Shown: piece by piece, positions 43,094-52,848 of the stretch
Position numbering within the stretch: the stretch's first letter is position 1
How the letters are laid out: every line of letters starts with the position of its first letter
Source of the DNA: Sulfurospirillum sp. UBA2217
GTDB taxonomy: Bacteria > Campylobacterota > Campylobacteria > Campylobacterales > Sulfurospirillaceae
Assembly (NCBI GenBank): GCA_002328495.1
Contig: DCUJ01000009.1
Span: 1-64,000 of the forward strand
Direction: 5' to 3'
DNA length: 64,000 bases
Notes under the pieces: generated by a model
Seen by the model: the letters and a program-made list of their open reading frames with translations, nothing else
Database searches by the model: none
What the model was told of the DNA's origin: nothing
Made by a program: the position numbers and the translations under genes

Positions 43094-43779
43094 AATTAGC
43101 AATTATGGGAGCGATGGTTGAGGAGATTACGCCATTGTTAGAGTATTTTGAAACATATGAGTGCGTGGAATTTGGCAAAAATCGTTATTATACAACGACG
43201 TATAAAGGCTTAGATTTAGTCATCGCTTACAGTAAAATTGGTAAAGTCAATGCCAGTTTAACCGCAACGACTTTAATCGAAAAGTTTGGCGCACAAAAAC
43301 TTCTTTTTTCAGGCGTGGCTGGGGCGATCAACCCAACGTTAAAAATTGGTGATTTAATTGTTGCTACTAAACTGGCACAGCATGACTTGGATATTACCGC
43401 TTTTGGTCATCCTCACGGGTATGTTCCAGAAGGAGCTGTTTTTATTGAAACGGATAGCGCATTAATGCAGCTTGCTAAACATGTAGCACAGACAAAAGGC
43501 ATTGTCTTGCAAGAAGGAATTATTGCTACAGGGGACCAATTTATTTGTGACAGCGCAAAAAAAGAGTGGATAGGAAAAACGTTTAATGCTGATGCTTTGG
43601 AGATGGAAGGGGCATCTGTTGCTGTTGTGTGCGATGCACTCAATATTCCTTTTTGTATTTTAAGAGCTATCAGTGATGCTGCTGACATGGATGCTGGTTT
43701 TAGTTTTGACACCTTTTTAGAAAGTTCAGCCAAGCAAAGTGCTTCGTTCATGGTTGCGATATTGGATGCTTTAGCATAA
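43090..43779 (+). CDS. mtnN: 5'-methylthioadenosine/S-adenosylhomocysteine (or aminodeoxyfutalosine) nucleosidase
   Basis: The 229-residue protein has the MTAN fold: KLAIMGAMVEEITPLLEYF, YSKIGKVNASLTATTLIEKF, FSGVAGAINPTLKIGD, EMEGASVAVVCDALNIPF and the catalytic Asp in ISDAADMDAGFSF. In Campylobacterota this enzyme recycles SAM by-products and also cleaves 6-amino-6-deoxyfutalosine for menaquinone synthesis. ATGA overlap with fabD; TAATG with ttcA. Confidence 0.94.
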   Translation: MKLAIMGAMVEEITPLLEYFETYECVEFGKNRYYTTTYKGLDLVIAYSKIGKVNASLTATTLIEKFGAQKLLFSGVAGAINPTLKIGDLIVATKLAQHDLDITAFGHPHGYVPEGAVFIETDSALMQLAKHVAQTKGIVLQEGIIATGDQFICDSAKKEWIGKTFNADALEMEGASVAVVCDALNIPFCILRAISDAADMDAGFSFDTFLESSAKQSASFMVAILDALA

Positions 43780-44528
43780 TGGTAACCATTAGCAAACGAC
43801 TACTTAGACGTGTTGGACAAACGAATGCACAGTATGGATTGATTAAAGAGGGCGATAAAATTCTTTTGGGTCTCAGCGGGGGAAAAGATTCCCTCTCTTT
43901 AGCGCATATTGTAAAGCACATGCAACGCGTTGCACCCTTTGATTTTACCTTTAAAGCCGTAACCATAGCCTATGGCATGGGAGAGGATTTAAAACGTTTG
44001 CATGAGCATTGTGCGGAGCATGAGATTGAGCACGAAGTTGTAGAAACACAGATTTTTGATGTGGCACAAGAAAAAATTCGTGCCAACTCCTCTTTTTGCA
44101 GTTTCTTTTCCAGAATGCGACGTGGAGCACTTTACACCTATGCGTTAGAAAACGGGTACAATAAACTAGCCCTTGCGCACCATTTGGATGATGCAGTTGA
44201 GAGTTTTTTTATGAATTTTTCGTACAATGGAACTTTGCGGTCTATGCCACCCATTTATACAGCAGAGAATGGTTTAGCAGTGATTCGTCCTTTAATTGCT
44301 GTGAGAGAGCGTCAATTGGTTGATTGTGCAAGAGAGACGGGTATACCAGTGGTTGGTGATGAGGCGTGCCCCGCGATGCGATTTGATGTCAAAATGCCAG
44401 TGGCACGTGCCCAAACAAAAGCCATGCTAGCACAAATGGAAGCCAGTAATACAGAACTATTTGTCTCTCTTAAAAAAGCTTTTGAGCATCTTCAAGCCTC
44501 TAGTTTTTGTGATCAACAATACCTTTAA
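43779..44528 (+). CDS. ttcA: TtcA-like PP-loop ATPase, tRNA thiolation family
   Basis: The 249-residue protein has the PP-loop LLGLSGGKDSLSLAHIVKH. It shares the TtcA layout FFSRMRRGALYTYALENGYNKLALAHHLDDAVESFFMNF and RSMPP. TtcA makes 2-thiocytidine at tRNA position 32 and needs three Cys to hold an Fe-S cluster. Here the CxxC reads CSFF, so the second Cys is Phe, while the C-terminal Cys (DEACPAMRF) remains. Cofactor binding may differ. It converges with recO. Confidence 0.83.
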   Translation: MVTISKRLLRRVGQTNAQYGLIKEGDKILLGLSGGKDSLSLAHIVKHMQRVAPFDFTFKAVTIAYGMGEDLKRLHEHCAEHEIEHEVVETQIFDVAQEKIRANSSFCSFFSRMRRGALYTYALENGYNKLALAHHLDDAVESFFMNFSYNGTLRSMPPIYTAENGLAVIRPLIAVRERQLVDCARETGIPVVGDEACPAMRFDVKMPVARAQTKAMLAQMEASNTELFVSLKKAFEHLQASSFCDQQYL

Positions 44529-44557
44529 CTTTTTGCGTTAAGGCTGTTACAATCTCT

Positions 44558-45175
44558 TTAGAAGCCTTGCAGTACAATTTTCCATAAGTGATCGATGTGT
44601 GAATCTTCGAATAAAATAGTACTGCATTCTTCGAGTAATGTCTTTACATGTAAAGGCTCAAATGATTGATTCCACGCACATCGCTTATGTGCAGGTAGAA
44701 ACCCACGCACAAGAGTCAATTCTTCCTCAATCATTTCATCACAACTAAAACAGACAAATGCATGATGTAAGCGCCCTTCATATGCTAATAAGCGTGTGTA
44801 AGCTTCGATGGCAACACGTTTTGGATTTTGTTTTTGCCACAAAGTGGAACAGCTTTGGAGGAGATCAAAATAAAAACTATCTAAAGTATTAATCTCTTTT
44901 AAATGCTGGTAAAAAAGACGAACAAATGCTTGCCACAAGAGCATATGTTCACGTTTTGCATTCCAAACCTCCCCCAAATGCATGACAGATTTGAGTTGTG
45001 GTAGGGTTGATTTGAGGGAGGAGAGAAGCTCGAAATCAATTTTGTAGCCTAAGTGAATTGTTGAGTGGCGGGCTCCATAAAAGCGATACGCTGTTTTAAT
45101 GCTCTCTTTCGTGAGAATCGTGACGATGAGATCTTCATCTTTAACCCGTGTAATATTGATGATATAGCCTTGCAT
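44558..45175 (-). CDS. recO: Recombination mediator RecO (Campylobacterota form)
   Basis: The 205-residue protein begins MQGYIINITRVKDEDLIVTILT, the OB-fold start, then YGARHSTIHLGYKIDFEL. A helical middle follows, with CFSCDEM and a downstream HKRC that could bind zinc. It helps load RecA on gapped DNA in the RecFOR pathway and is shorter than E. coli RecO (242). A palindrome copy encodes LHVK near the C terminus. Transcribed divergently from gltB. Confidence 0.85.
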   Translation of the reverse strand: MQGYIINITRVKDEDLIVTILTKESIKTAYRFYGARHSTIHLGYKIDFELLSSLKSTLPQLKSVMHLGEVWNAKREHMLLWQAFVRLFYQHLKEINTLDSFYFDLLQSCSTLWQKQNPKRVAIEAYTRLLAYEGRLHHAFVCFSCDEMIEEELTLVRGFLPAHKRCAWNQSFEPLHVKTLLEECSTILFEDSHIDHLWKIVLQGF

Positions 45176-45406
45176 CGTGGCATTTTAGCATCTCTAAAGT
45201 AGGAAGAACTAAAAAATAAAAATTAGTTTTAGTTTTTTAGTAAATCTATTTAATTTGAAATTAATAAAATTTATGATAAGTGAAAGCAACCAAATCCCAC
45301 AAAACAGACTTTAATTGATAAATAAGTTATTTTTGTGTAATATCCGTGGATTTTAGCTTAAAAATTCGTCAGATTTTGATGAATAATTCCACAAAAGGCT
45401 TTTGAG
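45176..45406 (+). promoter_or_regulatory. AT-rich divergent recO/gltB intergenic region
   Basis: This 231-bp gap is the longest without a gene. It holds a 9-bp inverted repeat ACTAAAAAA/TTTTTTAGT (45208-45216/45233-45241), long A/T tracts, and a TAATAT at 45338-45343 that could be the gltB -10, 64 bp before the ATG. I see no reading frame or tRNA in it. Confidence 0.5.
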
Positions 45407-48400
45407 ATGGATCTTATAAGAGGATTTAAAGACAACTGCGGTTTTGGTTTGATTGCAAATATTAAAAACACACCCACTCACAATACCGTTGAAGATGCGA
45501 TTACCGCATTAGAGCGTATGATGCACCGTGGTGCCATTGCTGCTGATGGCAAAAGTGGCGATGGTAGTGGATTGCTTTTTTCAATGCCTATGGAGTTTAT
45601 GAAAAAAGAAGCACATGCGCTAGGGGTTGATTTGCCAAAGCAATTTGCGGTTGCAATGATATTTTGCCAAAACGATGAGCAAAAAAAAGTGTTTGAAGAC
45701 GCCTGTGAAGTCAATGACTTGAAAGTTCTTTTGTACCGAGATGTCCCTGTAAAAGTCAAAGCTTTGGGGAAATTGGCATTGGACTCATTGCCTAAAATTG
45801 TTCAAGTATTTGTCACCTCTTCTTCGCTGGTTGCAACCAAGCGCTTTGAAGCATTGCTCTACTTAACCCGTAAAATGGTTGAGAGAAAATTGGCACACGA
45901 GAGTGACTTTTACATTGCTTCTTTCTCCAGTAAAGTTGTTTCTTATAAGGGTTTGGTGATGCCAACCTACATCAAAACATTTTTCCCAGATCTCAGTGAT
46001 GCCGATTTTAAAGCAACGTTTGCATTGTTTCATCAACGTTTTTCTACCAACACCTTGCCAAAATGGAAATTAGCACAACCCTTTCGTACCTTGGCGCATA
46101 ATGGTGAAATTAACTCCATTTCTGCCAATCGATTTTATACCCGCGTTAAAAGTGAGTGCATGAAAAGTACCATCTTTTCACCTGAAGAACTTGCCAGACT
46201 CTATCCTTTAACAACAGATGATGTAAGTGACAGTGCTAGTTTGGACAATATGTTTGAATTTATGCTTATTAACGGATTTGACTTTTTTAAAGCGGTTCGT
46301 TCTTTAATTCCTGCACCGTGGCAAAATGCTCCGCATATGGATTCTGAGTTACGTGCTTTTTATGAATACTCCAGCATCAATTTTGAGCCATGGGATGGTC
46401 CTGCGGCTATTTCTTTGACCGATGGTAGGCACATTGCGTGTGTGTTGGATCGCAATGGATTAAGGCCAGCAAAATACATCATAACCAACGATGATCGCAT
46501 CATTATCTCCAGCGAATACGGTGTCTTGGATATTGAAGAAGAAAATATTATTGAACGAGGGCGTTTGCAAAGTGGTCAGATGATAGGCATTGACCTTAAA
46601 TTTGGCAAAATTATGAAGAATGAAGATATCAATGATTACCTCAAAAGTTCAAGTACCTACACCGAGTGGCTTAATAAAGGATTGGTTTATTTGCAAGAGT
46701 TTGTGGATTTACCCTTTTCGAAAACCACCGATTACGTACGTGAAAATTTAGAAATCGAACAGCGCTTTTTTAACATCACGCAAGAAGTCAACAACATGGT
46801 TGTTGAGCCCATGATGAAAGATGGTAAAGAGGGTGTTGGCTCTATGGGTGATGATACCCCTATCGCTGCTTTTAGTCAATCGCAACGCAATTTTAGCGAC
46901 TATTTCAAACAAAAATTTGCACAAGTCACCAATCCTCCTATTGACTCCATTCGTGAAAAAGTGGTGATGAGCTTAACCACAGGCTTTGGTGAGATTCGCA
47001 ATGTTCTTGAGGAGACGCAAGAGCATGCGGTTTATATTAAGACCATTTCACCCGTATTGATGCAAGAAAAATTTGAAGTATTGGTCTCGTTTGGCGATGT
47101 TTCTAAACCTCGCTATAAACCAGAATACAAAAATCGCTACTTCTCGACTCTGTTTGAAGACAATCTTAAAGGAAGTTTGGAAGATTTAGCCTATGACATC
47201 GCGCAAGCCGTTAAAAATGACGGGGTACGTGTGGTCTTTTTGGATGATAGAGGGATGAGTAAAAAACTCAAACCCATCCCTATGGCAATGGTCGTAGGTC
47301 GTGTTAACCAAGTGCTTTTAGATGAAGGTGTGCGCTCTTTGGCCTCTATTGTTGCCATTTCGGGAGAAATTATTGATTCGCACTCGAGTGCGTGCTTGAT
47401 AGGTTTTGGGGCAAGTGCCATTTATCCTTATTTACTCTACGCCACCGCATTGGAAAGCAGTAAAAAAAGTGATAAAAGTGCTTATGAGATTAAAACACGT
47501 CTGAAAAATATCAATCATTCCTTAGGACAAGGACTTTTGAAAATTATGTCAAAGATGGGTATTTCAACCATTTCTTCCTATCGCAATTCTGCTTTGTTTG
47601 ATGTCATAGGGCTTTCGTCCTCCATGGTCAAAGAGTGTTTTGGTGCAGGCGTTTCGTTACTCCCTGGTTTGGATTACGAAGATATAGAGTTGCGTATTAA
47701 TAAAAGTCATGCTTTGGCATATGAGCTTGATACGGTAAAAAAACTCTTTCCCCTCGAAATCGGAGGATTTTATAAATATATTGATGGTCAAGAGTTTCAT
47801 GATTACCATCCTTCGGCGATTCACGCGATTCACCGTGCAACGGTTACGGGAGAAAAAAAAGATTTTCATGCGTTCACGAAGCTCGTTAATCACCGAGGCT
47901 TACGAATGGTCAGGGACTTTTTTGAACTCAAATCAGACCGTGCACCTCTTCCCTTAGAAGCGGTTGAGCCCAAAGAGGCTATTTTTAAGCGTTTTTGTAC
48001 GGCGGCAATGAGCTTAGGTTCCATCTCTCCAGAAGCACATGAGGCTTTGGGTGAAGCGATGAATAAACTTGGAGGTATGTCAAACTCAGGTGAGGGTGGC
48101 GAAGCACCAGAGCGTTTAAAGAGTAACAAAAATTCGAAAATCAAACAAATTGCATCGGGTCGTTTTGGGGTTACTCCAGAGTACCTACGTTCTGCAACGG
48201 AAATTCAAATCAAAGTAGCACAAGGGGCAAAGCCTGGTGAAGGTGGGCAATTACCAGGGCATAAAGTCACGCCACTCATTGCGTCATTGCGTTATACCAT
48301 TCCAGGCGTTACTTTAATTTCCCCGCCACCGCACCATGACATCTATTCGATTGAAGATTTGGCACAGTTGATTTTTGATATGAAACAAATTAACCCAGAT

Positions 48401-49831
48401 GCTATCATCACCGTTAAGTTGGTTTCAACCGCAGGTGTGGGGACGATAGCCGCAGGTGTTGCCAAAGCATATGCCGATAAAATCATCATCTCTGGAGGTG
48501 ACGGTGGTACGGGAGCGGCACCGCTAACCTCTATCAAATTTGCGGGTAATCCTTGGGAAATTGGTTTGAGTGAAGCACACAATGCGCTCAAAGCCAACCA
48601 CTTACGTGACAGTGTGCATTTGCAAACCGATGGTGGTTTGAAAACGGGCTTGGATGTTGTTAAAGCTGCACTTTTAGGAGCAGAAAGTTATGCGTTTGGA
48701 ACACTTTCATTGACGATTATTGGGTGTAAAGTGTTACGGGTGTGCCATCTCAATCGCTGTTCAGTAGGCGTTGCCACTCAAGATGAAAAACTACGAGAAC
48801 ATTTTGTAGGAACGGTCGATAAGCTTATCAATTTTTTCACCCTTTTGGCAGAAGATGTACGTGAAATATTGGCGCATTTAGGGTATTCAACGCTTGAAGA
48901 GATTATTGGGCGCAGTGATTTACTCCATGTCATTGATGATGCTTTTGCTAAAAAGTTTGATTTTTCATCGGTGCTGATGCGCCTTGAAGGGCCCAACACG
49001 CACAATGGCAAGCGCAATGAGCCGTTTGATAAAAATACCTTTGAAAAAGAGATTTTAAAAGAGATTTATAAAGTCATTGAAAATACCGATGAAAAAATTG
49101 TTTTACATAAGAAAATTGCCAATATTCACCGTAGTTTTGGAACACTTATCAGTGGCGAAATCGCAAAGTTTTATGGCAACAAAGGGCTTAAAGACGACAG
49201 CATCAGCTTTAGGCTCAATGGAGTTGCAGGTCAATCGTTGGGGGCTTTTTTAGCCAACGGTATTACGATCAATCTTAAAGGAACCGCTAATGACTATGTG
49301 GGCAAAGGCATGAATGGTGGTAAAATCGTGATTGCTCCCAAATACCAAGGCAGAGGCTACTCGTGCGCGGGAAATACCTGCTTGTATGGTGCCACAGGTG
49401 GAAAGCTGTTTGTGGCTGGCAATGTGGGTGAGCGTTTTTGTGTTCGAAATTCTGGGGCAACAGCGGTTGTTGAAGGAACAGGCGATCATGCGTGTGAGTA
49501 TATGACTGGTGGTGTGGTGGCAATTTTAGGCAATACGGGTGTCAATTTTGGAGCAGGGATGACAGGTGGTATTGCTTTTGTGTACGATGAATCGCGCGAT
49601 TTTATTGACAAGCTTAACCAAGAATTGGTGATAGCAGAGCGTATTGATACGGATGATATGGATGAAGCACGTCACTTTTTGAAGCGATTGTTGCGCACCC
49701 ATATCAATGAAACAGCCAGTTTTAGGGCGACACAGGTGTTGGAAAATTTCCGCCATGCAGTCAGAGATTTTTGGATGGTAAGACCAAAAGACATGACCAA
49801 AGTGCCACTTAATCCAGAGCAAGGAGACTAG
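45407..49831 (+). CDS. gltB: Glutamate synthase large subunit
   Basis: The 1474-residue enzyme makes glutamate from glutamine and 2-oxoglutarate. The glutaminase nucleophile is Cys11 in FKDNCGFGLIANI, so only a ten-residue propeptide would be removed. A central domain is followed by the FMN/synthase domain (MSNSGEGGEAPERLKS, KPGEGGQLPGHKVTP, ISGGDGGTGAAPLTS) and 3Fe-4S cysteines in CKVLRVCHLNRCSVG. The C-terminal beta-helix is rich in Gly (MTGGVVAILGNTGVNFGAG). No palindrome copy occurs in its 4.4 kb. It forms an operon with gltD. Confidence 0.97.
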   Translation: MDLIRGFKDNCGFGLIANIKNTPTHNTVEDAITALERMMHRGAIAADGKSGDGSGLLFSMPMEFMKKEAHALGVDLPKQFAVAMIFCQNDEQKKVFEDACEVNDLKVLLYRDVPVKVKALGKLALDSLPKIVQVFVTSSSLVATKRFEALLYLTRKMVERKLAHESDFYIASFSSKVVSYKGLVMPTYIKTFFPDLSDADFKATFALFHQRFSTNTLPKWKLAQPFRTLAHNGEINSISANRFYTRVKSECMKSTIFSPEELARLYPLTTDDVSDSASLDNMFEFMLINGFDFFKAVRSLIPAPWQNAPHMDSELRAFYEYSSINFEPWDGPAAISLTDGRHIACVLDRNGLRPAKYIITNDDRIIISSEYGVLDIEEENIIERGRLQSGQMIGIDLKFGKIMKNEDINDYLKSSSTYTEWLNKGLVYLQEFVDLPFSKTTDYVRENLEIEQRFFNITQEVNNMVVEPMMKDGKEGVGSMGDDTPIAAFSQSQRNFSDYFKQKFAQVTNPPIDSIREKVVMSLTTGFGEIRNVLEETQEHAVYIKTISPVLMQEKFEVLVSFGDVSKPRYKPEYKNRYFSTLFEDNLKGSLEDLAYDIAQAVKNDGVRVVFLDDRGMSKKLKPIPMAMVVGRVNQVLLDEGVRSLASIVAISGEIIDSHSSACLIGFGASAIYPYLLYATALESSKKSDKSAYEIKTRLKNINHSLGQGLLKIMSKMGISTISSYRNSALFDVIGLSSSMVKECFGAGVSLLPGLDYEDIELRINKSHALAYELDTVKKLFPLEIGGFYKYIDGQEFHDYHPSAIHAIHRATVTGEKKDFHAFTKLVNHRGLRMVRDFFELKSDRAPLPLEAVEPKEAIFKRFCTAAMSLGSISPEAHEALGEAMNKLGGMSNSGEGGEAPERLKSNKNSKIKQIASGRFGVTPEYLRSATEIQIKVAQGAKPGEGGQLPGHKVTPLIASLRYTIPGVTLISPPPHHDIYSIEDLAQLIFDMKQINPDAIITVKLVSTAGVGTIAAGVAKAYADKIIISGGDGGTGAAPLTSIKFAGNPWEIGLSEAHNALKANHLRDSVHLQTDGGLKTGLDVVKAALLGAESYAFGTLSLTIIGCKVLRVCHLNRCSVGVATQDEKLREHFVGTVDKLINFFTLLAEDVREILAHLGYSTLEEIIGRSDLLHVIDDAFAKKFDFSSVLMRLEGPNTHNGKRNEPFDKNTFEKEILKEIYKVIENTDEKIVLHKKIANIHRSFGTLISGEIAKFYGNKGLKDDSISFRLNGVAGQSLGAFLANGITINLKGTANDYVGKGMNGGKIVIAPKYQGRGYSCAGNTCLYGATGGKLFVAGNVGERFCVRNSGATAVVEGTGDHACEYMTGGVVAILGNTGVNFGAGMTGGIAFVYDESRDFIDKLNQELVIAERIDTDDMDEARHFLKRLLRTHINETASFRATQVLENFRHAVRDFWMVRPKDMTKVPLNPEQGD

Positions 49832-49832
49832 A

Positions 49833-51215
49833 ATGCAAAACTTTATTAATGAAGAAAGAATGGAGCCACGAAAGCGCTCTAGTAGTGATCGCGTAAAGGA
49901 TTTTAAAGAAATTTATGAAATTTTCACCAAAGAAGATGCGTCGATTCAAGCAGATCGTTGTATTCAATGTGGAGACCCCTTTTGCCATAGCAAATGCCCT
50001 TTGCATAATTACATCCCTTTTTGGCTCAAATCGACCAGTGCAATGCACCGTGAACTCTCGTTTAATCTTTCCAATGAGAGTAACCCTTTCCCTGAAATCA
50101 CAGGGCGTATTTGTCCGCATGATAGGCTGTGTGAAGGGGATTGTACCTTGAATGATGGGCATGGAGCTATTACGATTGGTGCGATTGAGACCTTTATCTC
50201 TGAGGAGGGATTTAAAAAAGGCTTAAAGCCTTCTTTCCCAGGCATTACAACCAAAAAAAGAGTCGCCATCATTGGTGCGGGTCCTGCGGGAATGGCGTGT
50301 GCAACATATTTACTCCGTGCTGGAATTGCTGTGAGTCTGTATGACAGACAAAATAAAGCTGGCGGATTGTTGACCTATGGGATTCCTGGATTTAAACTCG
50401 ATAAAGAAGTAGTTTCAAGACGAATGTTATGGCTTCAAGATGCAGGAGCACGCTTACATGTAAATACGCATGTGGGAAAAGATATTAGTTTTGATGAAGT
50501 TGCTCACAACCATGATGCACTTTTTTTAGCCATTGGAGCGGAGGCACCACGCAAAGCCAATATCGCCAATGAAAATGCTTCGGGCGTTTTTAGTGCCATT
50601 GACTTTTTACGTGCGATTCAGAAGAAGCTCTTTAACGAATCATACGATAAAAAATATGAAGTCAAAGGCAAGCATGTGGTTGTCGTCGGCGGTGGTGATA
50701 CCGCGATGGATTGTTTGCGTAGTTCAATCCGTGAGGGTGCAAAAAGTGTGACGTGTTTGTATCGACGGGACAAATTTAATATGCCAGGTTCTAAAAAAGA
50801 GTTTAAAAATGCGATTGAAGAGGGTGCTGAATTTGTTTTCAATGTCATGCCAAAAGAGATTTTGGTCAATTCGGAAGGTGCTGTGATTGGTATTGATATG
50901 CACAAAACCATGTTAGGCTCTAAAGATGCCTCATGCCGTCAGTGTGTCGAAATTGTCAAAGGTGGCGACTTTAGGGTTGATGCAGATATTATTATTTTTG
51001 CCCTTGGGTTTAGCCCAACCGTTCCTTCTTTCTTGGCTGAAAATGGTATCGAAGTAAACAAGTCGGGGTGTATTGTGGTGGGGAATGATTATCAAACCAG
51101 TAAAATGGGTGTGTACGCAGGAGGCGATTGCAAACGAGGCTCAGACCTTGTGGTTACTGCGGCAAAAGAGGGTAAAGAAGCCGCCTTGCACATCATTAAA
51201 AAATTGCTGGGATAA
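49833..51215 (+). CDS. gltD: Glutamate synthase small subunit
   Basis: The 460-residue subunit passes electrons from NAD(P)H to GltB. N-terminal Fe-S cysteines (CIQCGDPFCHSKCPLHNYIP, CPHDRLCEGDCTLN) precede the FAD fold RVAIIGAGPAGMACATYLL and the NAD(P)H fold HVVVVGGGDTAMDCLRSS. It ends with VYAGGDCKRGSDLVVTA. It starts 1 bp after the gltB stop. One palindrome copy encodes LHVN. Confidence 0.96.
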   Translation: MQNFINEERMEPRKRSSSDRVKDFKEIYEIFTKEDASIQADRCIQCGDPFCHSKCPLHNYIPFWLKSTSAMHRELSFNLSNESNPFPEITGRICPHDRLCEGDCTLNDGHGAITIGAIETFISEEGFKKGLKPSFPGITTKKRVAIIGAGPAGMACATYLLRAGIAVSLYDRQNKAGGLLTYGIPGFKLDKEVVSRRMLWLQDAGARLHVNTHVGKDISFDEVAHNHDALFLAIGAEAPRKANIANENASGVFSAIDFLRAIQKKLFNESYDKKYEVKGKHVVVVGGGDTAMDCLRSSIREGAKSVTCLYRRDKFNMPGSKKEFKNAIEEGAEFVFNVMPKEILVNSEGAVIGIDMHKTMLGSKDASCRQCVEIVKGGDFRVDADIIIFALGFSPTVPSFLAENGIEVNKSGCIVVGNDYQTSKMGVYAGGDCKRGSDLVVTAAKEGKEAALHIIKKLLG

Positions 51216-51226
51216 ATGAGTCGTTT

Positions 51227-51961
51227 GTGGAATTCTTAGAAGCCGTTTTACATGCTAACAGTGAAATTTCTTTACATGTAAAGAGACTAAAAACAGCGGA
51301 CTATCAAAGCCATCAAAGAGGTGCAGGAGGCGATATAAGCTCTGGTATTGATTTGGTGGCAGAATCTATTTTTATTGACCATCTCTCTTCTTTTGGATGT
51401 ATCATTTCAGAAGAGTCTGGGGTGGTCGACCATTCCAATACTTCAGTCAAAATCATTCTAGACCCCATTGATGGAAGCGAAAATTTGCTCTCCCATGTCC
51501 CTTATTATGGAACATCGGTTGCCTACTATGAAGAGGGTGTGTGCACCAAAGCAATTATCACTAATTTAGCCAATGAAGATGTCTTTATTAAAGATGCACA
51601 AGGATTACGAAAGGGCACATTACACAGTAAAACGTATGCTTTGGTGCGTGGTAATCCTTATGCAAAAGTAGGTCTGTTTGAGCGTTCATACTGCTCACAA
51701 AAAGCCCTGCCTTTATTACACGCATTGGGTGTAAAATATCGTTCTCCTGGTGCTTTTGCACTCTCTTTGGCGTATGCTCATGAAGTCACATTTGTCCTTT
51801 ACGAAGGGCTAATGCGTTCCTATGATGTGGCAGCAGGCTGTTTTATGTGTGACGATTTATATACTTTCAATGAAGAGGATATTTTTCTTGTAAGCAAAGA
51901 TAAGGAAACTTTCGATAAAATCTCTCAATTATTTATAAGCAATCGCTTAAAAAGAGGATAA
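51227..51961 (+). CDS. Inositol-monophosphatase family protein (CysQ/SuhB-like)
   Basis: The 244-residue protein has the metal-dependent phosphatase motifs: SEESG, LDPIDGSENLLSHVPYYGTSVAYY and the C-terminal SYDVAAG in place of WDxAAG. The substrate may be an inositol phosphate, fructose bisphosphate or 3'-phosphoadenosine 5'-phosphate; the sequence does not decide. The GTG start follows gltD by 11 bp, and accD follows 8 bp after the stop. One full palindrome copy (LHVK) and one near-copy 24 bp before it lie at the N-terminal end. Confidence 0.8.
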   Translation: MEFLEAVLHANSEISLHVKRLKTADYQSHQRGAGGDISSGIDLVAESIFIDHLSSFGCIISEESGVVDHSNTSVKIILDPIDGSENLLSHVPYYGTSVAYYEEGVCTKAIITNLANEDVFIKDAQGLRKGTLHSKTYALVRGNPYAKVGLFERSYCSQKALPLLHALGVKYRSPGAFALSLAYAHEVTFVLYEGLMRSYDVAAGCFMCDDLYTFNEEDIFLVSKDKETFDKISQLFISNRLKRG

Positions 51962-51969
51962 CCTTAAAC

Positions 51970-52848
51970 ATGTTATTTGGAGAAATTTTTAGTAAAATCA
52001 GAAAGACACAATCTACCCCTAGTGAAGCACCCAGTCACTGGGTCAAATGTAGTGCGTGTCAGTCTTTGATGTATTATAAAGAGATTGAACAGCGTTTTAA
52101 TGTTTGCCCCAAGTGCGGATTTCATATGAGAATCTCTGCGAAACAACGTATCGAACAACTCTGCGATGAGGGAAGTTTTGTTGAATATGACGCAAATCTA
52201 GCCCCGATTGACCCCCTTAAATTTGTGGATAAAAAATCGTATAAAAAACGCATTGAAGAAGCGGAAGATAAAACGGGTAAAACCTCTTCTGTGGTATGCG
52301 GTGGGTGCAATATTGATGGCATTAAAACGCAATTAGTTGTATTTGATTTTCAATTTATGGGCGGAAGCCTTGGCAGTGTTGAGGGTGAAAAAATCGTACG
52401 AGCCATTAACCGATCGCTTGCTCAAAAAGAGGGTCTTGTGATTGTGAGTGCTAGTGGAGGTGCTCGTATGCAAGAGAGTACATTTTCGTTGCTTCAAATG
52501 TCTAAAACTTCTGCCGCTTTAGCAAAACTTGCGCAAGCAAGATTACCGTACATCTCTATTCTAACCGACCCAACCATGGGTGGGGTGAGCGCTTCGTTTG
52601 CTTTTCTAGGCGATGTCATTATGGCAGAACCGGGTGCCTTAGTAGGGTTTGCAGGGCAGAGAGTTATCAAACAGACCATTGGTGCAGATTTGCCTGAAGG
52701 GTTTCAGCGCGCAGAGTTTCTTCTGGCACATGGCTTGATTGATATGATTGTGACACGAGGCGATATGAAAAAAGTGGTGGCGGATTTGTTTCGTTTAATG
52801 GACGAACACTGTAAAAAAGATGCTTTTGAGTTAAGATTGAAACAGTGA
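51970..52848 (+). CDS. accD: Acetyl-CoA carboxylase carboxyltransferase subunit beta
   Basis: The 292-residue subunit has the zinc ribbon CSACQSLMYYKEIEQRFNVCPKCGF at residues 26-50. The carboxyltransferase core includes DFQFMGGSLGSVEGEKIVRA, VSASGGARMQEST and DPTMGGVSASFAFLGDV. It makes malonyl-CoA with AccA, which is not in the window. It overlaps rlmH by 4 bp. Confidence 0.97.
   Translation: MLFGEIFSKIRKTQSTPSEAPSHWVKCSACQSLMYYKEIEQRFNVCPKCGFHMRISAKQRIEQLCDEGSFVEYDANLAPIDPLKFVDKKSYKKRIEEAEDKTGKTSSVVCGGCNIDGIKTQLVVFDFQFMGGSLGSVEGEKIVRAINRSLAQKEGLVIVSASGGARMQESTFSLLQMSKTSAALAKLAQARLPYISILTDPTMGGVSASFAFLGDVIMAEPGALVGFAGQRVIKQTIGADLPEGFQRAEFLLAHGLIDMIVTRGDMKKVVADLFRLMDEHCKKDAFELRLKQ

Noticed and set aside
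44522..44545. Hairpin between convergent ttcA and recO as a bidirectional terminator
   Set aside because: The arms pair imperfectly (one bulge, mostly A/T) with no clear T-run on either side; too weak to annotate.
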